Assembly: GCA_049999765.1 (NCBI GenBank)
Contig: JBNGIQ010007622.1
Location: 1 to 22,153 of the forward strand
Origin: Phaeoceros laevis
Lineage: Eukaryota > Anthocerotophyta > Anthocerotopsida > Notothyladales
Direction: 5' to 3'
DNA length: 22,153 nt
The notes under the pieces are model-generated. The model saw only the letters and a program-made list of their open reading frames with translations, had not been told where the DNA came from and ran no database searches. The position numbers were made by a program, and so were the translations under genes. This document shows positions 17,711 through 22,153 of this stretch, one piece after another. The first letter of the stretch is position 1. Each line of letters starts with the position of its first letter.

Positions 17711-18969
17711 ATGGCTGCCCTGTCTCATCTTGATTCTCGAGAGATGAGAGAAATGCTTGAGCGCAGAGAGATCTTCCTGCACTTTTGCATGCTGGAGGAG
17801 CTATTTGAACCGAAAGACACGACTGTGGCAAGAGGCTCGATGAAGAGGGAAGTGTGGAAGCACATTCCTGAAGAAGTGCTGGAGAGAGTGCTGCTTTTTC
17901 TACCTGCAGCCAGCCAGGCCTGCTTATGCGCCGTGTGCAACCGTTGGAAGAAGCTCATGTGCTCTTCTGCCTTTCGGGAACTTTCTGCCGCTATTGCTTT
18001 CCATTCTGGTGACACCTTGTGCATATGTAACATCGAAGACCCATTCTACACTGTGAAGCCCTGCTACGTCCCTCTTGAAGGACAGGTGAAGATGGGCTTC
18101 AAGGTGCACAAGCTCGTGATCCCTGCAGAGTTGAGGGGGTTTGATCCGGTATATCACTGGTCCAGCCATGGTAGCTTGACGGCAATCGGACTGGAAAAGG
18201 ACGCTGACGATTGCACGGAGCTGCGCATATGCATTTTTAGCGTCGTTGACAAGACCTGGCGGGAGCTGCCGCGCCTTAGGCTTGCCAGGCCTGGCAAGCT
18301 CACCTTTGTCAACTGGAAACTTAGGGTGGTTGAAAACAGAGACTAGGAATGCAGCTTCCAAGTGTTCGTGGCTTGCGCGGCAGATGACGAAGATGAAGTC
18401 AGCCGAATTAGTCTCGATGTCTACTCCAGCAGCACAGATACTTGGAGCGCTTCTCCCTTGCATCTTCGCCTCAAGGATGACGTGGATGATGTTCCCCTGT
18501 GGCATTTCGTTGTTGGCAAGGGAGAGTCTGTTTATGGTTGTCTCTTGCCGCGTGATACACGTGATAAGGTGGTGCGGATGAGAACAGATGGGAAGTACGC
18601 CAATCGTCTGCCATCACTGCCTAGGGCAGCTGCTCAGGGGAAATGGGCCTTTGATGCAAGCTACAACAGGGAGACTTTTTTTAGTGACTTCATCTTGCCA
18701 CATTTTCAAGTGTGGCCACAGCAGCAAGAAGTGGGAGCTTGTGTCGGAAATGCCAGGTGATGTAAGGGCTAAGATAAGAGTGTCCTACGATTTCGGACTG
18801 TGAGCTTCTGCATGCGGAGATTGTGGATGACGTAATTCTCATGGTAGTTGAGGTCGAGGAGAGGTCCAAGTACATAGTGGCTTATCACATTGTTAGGGGC
18901 TCATGGAAATGGGTTGCCCAGCCGACATTCTACGATCATTACAGGTTCCGCGCGACAGGAAGCCCTTAG
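17711..18969 (+). pseudogene. F-box/kelch-like gene with one stop and two frameshifts
   Basis: From ATG 17711 the frame encodes an F-box at residues 48-90 (WKHIPEEVLERVLLFLP, then CNRWKKLM), the SKP1-binding part of SCF ubiquitin ligases, followed by a plant F-box/kelch-type C-terminal region (TWRELPRL and later KKWELVSEMPG). A TAG at 18344-18346 interrupts the same frame, which continues as ECSFQVFVACAADDEDEV. A +1 shift near 18710 leads into KCGHSSKKWELVSEMPGDVR, and a second shift at about 18801 leads into ELLHAEIVDDVILMVVEVEE and on to a stop at 18967-18969. The ~420-codon total fits the family. The remaining sequence is well preserved, so the inactivation is recent or the breaks are assembly errors. 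Without repair only 211 aa with the F-box would be made. Confidence 0.8.
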
Positions 18970-19001
18970 TCTTTACAGTCGTAGCATGTAGTAGGTAGGT
19001 A

Positions 19002-19345
19002 TCACTTGTTACATTCTTGGGCCTCCTACAGGCATGTGGGAGTGTGGGTGTAGGAGCTCTTCATCAGGAGAAGCAGCTTCACTCTCAGATTGACCAACGA
19101 GGACTGCAGCATGATGTGGTTACAGGTGGCAGCTTGGTTAACATGTATGCACAGTTTTGTACCTAGAGGATGCTCGCATTTCTTTGACATACTTCCAGAA
19201 AGTGTCACATGGAATGTGATATTTGCAGTTCGTCACATGGAATGCGATGTTGTCACATGGACAACATCGCTTCAAAACGAACATGATGCAGTTTGTCACA
19301 TGGAATGGGATGTTTTCACATGGGATGCGAAGTTTGCATACTAAT
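19002..19345 (+). pseudogene. PPR gene relic (frameshifted)
   Basis: The plus strand from about 19008 reads VTFLGLLQACGSVGVGALHQ, EKQLHSQIDQRGLQHDVV and GSLVNMYAQFCT, then TAG. In a shifted frame it continues HFFDILPESVTWNVI and, further on, DVVTWTTSLQ. These are clear PLS-class PPR motifs with a frameshift between YAQFC and FFDILPE. The fragment starts about 30-40 bp after the F-box relic. The 3' part has turned into a short tandem array (19204-19331). No start codon or E region is present. Confidence 0.75.
19204..19331. repeat. Diverged GTCACATGGAATG array with a perfect hairpin
   Basis: GTCACATGGAATG or close variants recur at about 19204, 19232, 19252, 19295 and 19315. Inside, GCGATGTTGTC (19244-19254), loop ACATG and GACAACATCGC (19260-19270) form a perfect 11-bp hairpin. 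The array appears to have expanded from the TWN-coding end of the PPR relic. Confidence 0.75.
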
Positions 19346-19740
19346 ACATAAATATATAGATGATTTTCGAGTCCAAAAAAATGTACACATGTATACCCAA
19401 GGTGGGACCCGGCACCTACCTGTGGTACGCTACGGAGAGCTAACTGTCTTCCAGCCGTGGTCTAACAAGTATCCACCACTATGCTAACTAGTGTAACATT
19501 CACCCCCGGTATAACCAGCGCCAGAGAGGACGAGATACTGGCCGGAAGGTGCTCGCCGGACCTTCTGTGCATGCTCACCCTAGGCTAGCACTAACCGGGA
19601 AAAGTCGTCCCCACGCAGCTCCGTCCCTCTACTCCGTGGACATAGAATGGCATATAGTGCACGTGACATCCCAGACAATGGTAGAGGCAAGGATTACATG
19701 CTCCGCATGTACAATTGTTCTAGAGTCTAGACTCTAAAGT
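19346..19740. other. Intergenic, possible LTR-like start; 16-bp palindrome
   Basis: No gene is recognised. TGTAACATTCACCCCC at 19492-19507 resembles the 5' end of some plant LTRs, without further support. A perfect 16-bp palindrome TAGAGTCTAGACTCTA lies at 19721-19736, directly before the nested repeat structure. Confidence 0.35.
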
Positions 19741-20131
19741 GGAAAAGGTTATGGAAAAGGTTATGAGTATGTTAAAGGAAGCCGGGAGCACTGGGTTATG
19801 GCATTAGCACGGGTAATGCTACCCGGTGCGACCGCCTTCCTTTAACATACTTAAAGGGAAGCGGCGAGTTATAAAGCCCGCGCGAGCCCCGGGATTATGA
19901 GCGTTATCCCGCGACTTGCAGTAATCCTGCGACTTGCAGGCATAATGTGCTACCCGGCGTTGGTAATGTGCTACCCGGCGTTAGTGGTAATCGGCTACCC
20001 GGTGCTAATCTCCATAAAGGAGCGGGATTACGCTCATAATCCCGGGGCGAGCGCGGGCTTTATAACAAGCCGGTTTCCTGTAAGGAAAAGGTTATGGAAA
20101 AGGTTACATGGAAAAGGTTATGGGAAAGGTT
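19741..20131. repeat. Nested inverted-repeat structure bounded by direct repeats
   Basis: Outer direct repeats: GGAAAAGGTTAT twice at 19741-19764, and three or four copies from 20084 to 20131. Inside: a perfect 16-bp inverted repeat AGTATGTTAAAGGAAG (19766-19781 with 19836-19851) enclosing GCATTA...TAATGC; a 45-bp inverted repeat (19868-19912 with 20022-20066, about 42/45 paired) containing GTTATAAAGCCCGCGC; and in its loop direct repeats GCGACTTGCAG (19911, 19929) and TAATGTGCTACCCGGCGTT (19943, 19964, diverged at 19988). No open frame explains it. The composition and palindrome style differ from the neighbouring DNA. Confidence 0.82.
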
Positions 20132-20622
20132 TGCTAAAGAAGGATGTGAGGCTAAGGCTAGCAAAGGACATTACTGCCATTCGGATGGCAAGAATGAGGG
20201 TATGAGGCACGCCGTCCACCAACCCATGCGCTTTTTACTCTTACCATCTTGATCAATTGGTTTGAACTTTGAGCCTTGAAGTAAGGCTTGAACTACTAAC
20301 GATCCTTTTGTATTTTGCGCTTAGGGTTCATGCTTTCATAATCAAGTTCACAAATATCCTCGATTCCATAATATTAAAATTCAATATTACGGAATCACAG
20401 GAGATGGCGAGCAATAGGTGAGCAATTCGATAATTAAATAGATCACCTACGATATGACTTGCGCAATTCGAGAAATGCACCTTTCCTAGTACCTCGTGTT
20501 TTGGAACATTTATAAATTCTATAATGCACCTTTTTTAATGCTTCATGTTCTGTACCGTTCGCAAATGCTTTACTCACTTCACAAATAATGCATAATTTTT
20601 TTGTGTCTCTTTGGTAGATTAG
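20132..20622. other. AT-rich intergenic with a 14-bp hairpin
   Basis: No gene is recognised. GATTCCATAATATT (20362-20375) pairs with AATATTACGGAATC (20383-20396) with one mismatch and a 7-nt loop. CACCTTTcctAGTaCcTCgTGtT-like text at about 20478 recurs as CACCTTTtttAaTgCtTCaTGtT at about 20526, a diverged ~48-bp direct duplication. A pyrimidine-rich TTTTTTTGTGTCTCTTTGGTAG just before 20617 could be a splice acceptor for the next open frame. Confidence 0.45.
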
Positions 20623-21006
20623 ATGGTGAATTTAAGGGGAAGAGTGTTGGTGCTTTGGTCATTGTTTTTGTACTTTAAAGTTCTTCCAACTATAGCCTAT
20701 GTGGCTGGCCCACAATATTGTTTTCCACATTTGGAATACAAGCTCCCGGATGACTCAAAGATGTTCGAGTGGCGGGAAGCAGCACTTGAGGCTGTAGTGA
20801 GTGCAAGTGAAATGGGAAATGTTCTTTTCAGCTTGGGACATGGACGATGGGCTGTGGTGTCTAGTACATGATTAAACAGTAGGACTTACCGAACTTATGC
20901 GGTTGCTCGTGGTATGTCTAAAGCATCTAACTTAGATGATATAATTCCATATATGTACGAAGAGGAGCTCACTAAATGCGGGGAGCGCAATTCGGAGTGC
21001 TTTTAA
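20623..21006 (+). pseudogene. Unrecognised coding-like frame interrupted by TGA
   Basis: ATG 20623 opens 82 codons (FPHLEYKLPDDSKMFEWREA, ALEAVVSASEMGNVLFSLGH) to a TGA at 20869-20871. The same frame then continues for 44 codons (SRTYRTYAVARGMSKASNLD, DIIPYMYEEELTKCGE) to TAA at 21004-21006. Both halves have a protein-like composition, which suggests one gene with a nonsense mutation or a missed short intron. No family was recognised. A stop codon directly precedes the ATG, and a splice-acceptor-like sequence lies just upstream, so it could be an internal exon. Confidence 0.4.
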
Positions 21007-21654
21007 AACCCACGGGGGTTTGGGGGTTCCGATTTTTGCCAGTTCCGCCCGCGCGCCGGGGTCCTGTCGTCCGGCTCAATTCCGCGAAAAGTAGTATTCG
21101 CCTACGTAATAAAGAAGTCTATGTCGTACAAAGAGAAGCTAAAGTATACTACCAGAGAATACTATTTCGGCATTACGGAAGGGTTGGACACTATTACGAA
21201 CGTCCTAATCATAGTGCCCGGGGCGTTTTTTTCGTAAATACGTAAATTACTTACGTCACGTCTTTTACCACGTTTTTTTCAAATGGGAGTTTTTTTGCGG
21301 ATCCGTACAAACGGGTACTAAACGTATTTTTCAAGTATTTTATAATATTATAAGCCCGATTTGGGCTTCCCGCAGCGGGATTTAGAGCTAACGGGAATCC
21401 CGCTAGCTCTGAACTTACTAAGCCAGTACTTAGTACTTACGAACTTAGCTACTATTAGTAAGCAGTGCGAATATTTTAAGTATTTTCAGTATTTTACTTT
21501 GTTTTCCTCAGAGATGAAAAACACTTGCGTTTTTGTCATGATTAGAGTAAAAAATGAAAACTACCACGTTTTATTAGTAAAATGCGGAGTTAGCGGTAAC
21601 TATGGTCATAATCAACAATCCGTGGCCGTCAAAGAGCCATGTGTCCGAACTACT
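21007..21654. other. Intergenic, no gene recognised; palindromic motifs
   Basis: Open frames here (to 114 codons) are low-complexity or lack recognisable motifs. Alternative hairpins overlap near 21376-21411: GCGGGATT pairs with AATCCCGC, and AGAGCTA pairs with TAGCTCT across the same bases. The region is rich in T-runs and GTAA/TTAC words, unlike the gene-bearing middle of the window. Confidence 0.4.
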
Positions 21655-21800
21655 GATAGGCCGCAAGGGTTCACTTTACCGCGAGCGAAGAACTACCGCC
21701 CGTAGAACTTGGAAGAGCGGAATGTGTATGATCAATGGATAGGCCGCAAGGGTTCACTTTACCGCAAGCGAAGAACTACCACCGGCAGAGCTTAGAATAG
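21655..21800. repeat. ~80-bp tandem duplication
   Basis: GATAGGCCGCAAGGGTTCAC...TTTACCGCGAGCGAAGAACTACC starting near 21656 recurs near 21738. Both copies are followed by related GTAGAACTTGGAAGAGCGGAAT and GCAGAGCTTAGAATAGCGGAAAT. Period is about 82 bp, with a handful of substitutions. Confidence 0.85.
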
Positions 21801-21829
21801 CGGAAATGGAGTTCATGCCCTAGGTGGTC

Positions 21830-22153
21830 ATGAGGAAGATTTCTGAATCCAATCCAGATCAGAACAGGGATGAATCTGAGGGCCGCCGGAAGTGGCAAAT
21901 GCGGTTGAACATGACGAGGGCATTCGGCCGAGAGGAAGACATCAAGAAATTGGAGGAAATTGGGCAAAGGACAGCACAGTTGTTTGCCGATGCCCGATGC
22001 AACAAGACCTCCAACCTGACGGAGGACTTGCGCTTAGGCACGCTGTGCCTAAATGCTGAGGATAGGGTGAAGCGCCAGCGTCCTTTCATCTCCCGCTTCT
22101 TCAGATTTCACAAGAAACGGGAGACTAGAGGACCCTGGCTGCCGGCGTCCTTT
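21830..22153 (+). CDS. Unrecognised open frame, partial at the window end
   Basis: ATG 21830 opens 108 codons that run off the window without a stop. The protein is charged and probably helical (RKISESNPDQNRDESEGRRK, then EEDIKKLEEIGQRTAQLFAD, and later RVKRQRPFISRFFRFHKKRE). Codon composition looks coding-like and is GC-richer than the preceding sequence. A TAG lies three codons before the ATG, so the start is the earliest ATG, or the frame begins at a splice site. I do not recognise a family; the C-terminal part lies outside the window. Confidence 0.4.
   Translation, partial: MRKISESNPDQNRDESEGRRKWQMRLNMTRAFGREEDIKKLEEIGQRTAQLFADARCNKTSNLTEDLRLGTLCLNAEDRVKRQRPFISRFFRFHKKRETRGPWLPASF

Noticed and set aside
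18324-18346. A 21-nt GT...AG segment that would remove the in-frame TAG of the F-box gene
   Set aside because: Far too short for a spliceosomal intron; a nonsense mutation or sequence error is simpler.
17924-18505. Minus-strand 193-codon open frame
   Set aside because: It lies opposite the F-box gene, has no recognisable motif, and is explained as the antisense shadow of that coding sequence.
1-22153. Bacterial or phage origin, CRISPR array, operons
   Set aside because: Clean GT-AG introns, PPR and F-box genes and dispersed SINE-like repeats show plant nuclear DNA; the tandem repeats lack CRISPR spacer structure.
1-22153. tRNA or rRNA genes
   Set aside because: No full cloverleaf or rRNA core was recognised; the B-box-like words belong to the SINE-like copies.

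Overview
The window looks like nuclear DNA of a land plant, most likely a seed-free one (fern, lycophyte or bryophyte). It carries a PLS-class pentatricopeptide repeat (PPR) gene of the organelle RNA-editing type, fragments of at least three more PPR genes, a plant-type F-box gene, a TORNADO1-like Roco gene with short GT-AG introns, and dispersed repeats including a SINE-like family. The lineage is an inference from gene style; nothing here fixes a species.

Layout. Positions 1-2000 are repetitive: a possible LTR end, a 22-bp minisatellite, several tandem duplications, and a 10-N gap flanked by the same 40 bases on both sides. From 2170 to 4430 lie two decayed gene pieces back to back: a PPR relic on the minus strand and the N-terminal part of a TTC27-like gene on the plus strand. 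Between 4737 and 5622 a ~300-bp segment occurs twice with a SINE-like copy between.

The centrepiece is an intact three-exon gene at 5982-10799 (+), predicted 1489 aa: RNI-type leucine-rich repeats, a ROC GTPase, a COR-like region broken by an acidic insert, and a C-terminal domain with the p20 and p10 landmarks of a true caspase rather than a metacaspase. A sensor/GTPase platform joined to a caspase-type protease would be a signalling or cell-death architecture not expected in plants, which are generally said to have metacaspases but no caspases.

From 10800 to 14490 no intact gene is recognised. The stretch holds a short PPR relic, a near-perfect 54-bp inverted repeat and two more SINE-like copies. 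An intact PPR gene (775 aa, ending in E/E+ without a DYW domain) occupies 14492-16819 on the minus strand. It is divergent from an F-box gene at 17711-18969 that is broken by one in-frame stop and two frameshifts. Another PPR relic follows at once. The last 3 kb holds a nested palindromic structure, an open frame interrupted by TGA, a tandem duplication, and an unrecognised open frame that runs off the window end.

Working genes are therefore probably only the Roco-caspase gene, the PPR gene and possibly the partial terminal frame. They show no operon-like relation, as expected for a eukaryotic nuclear region.
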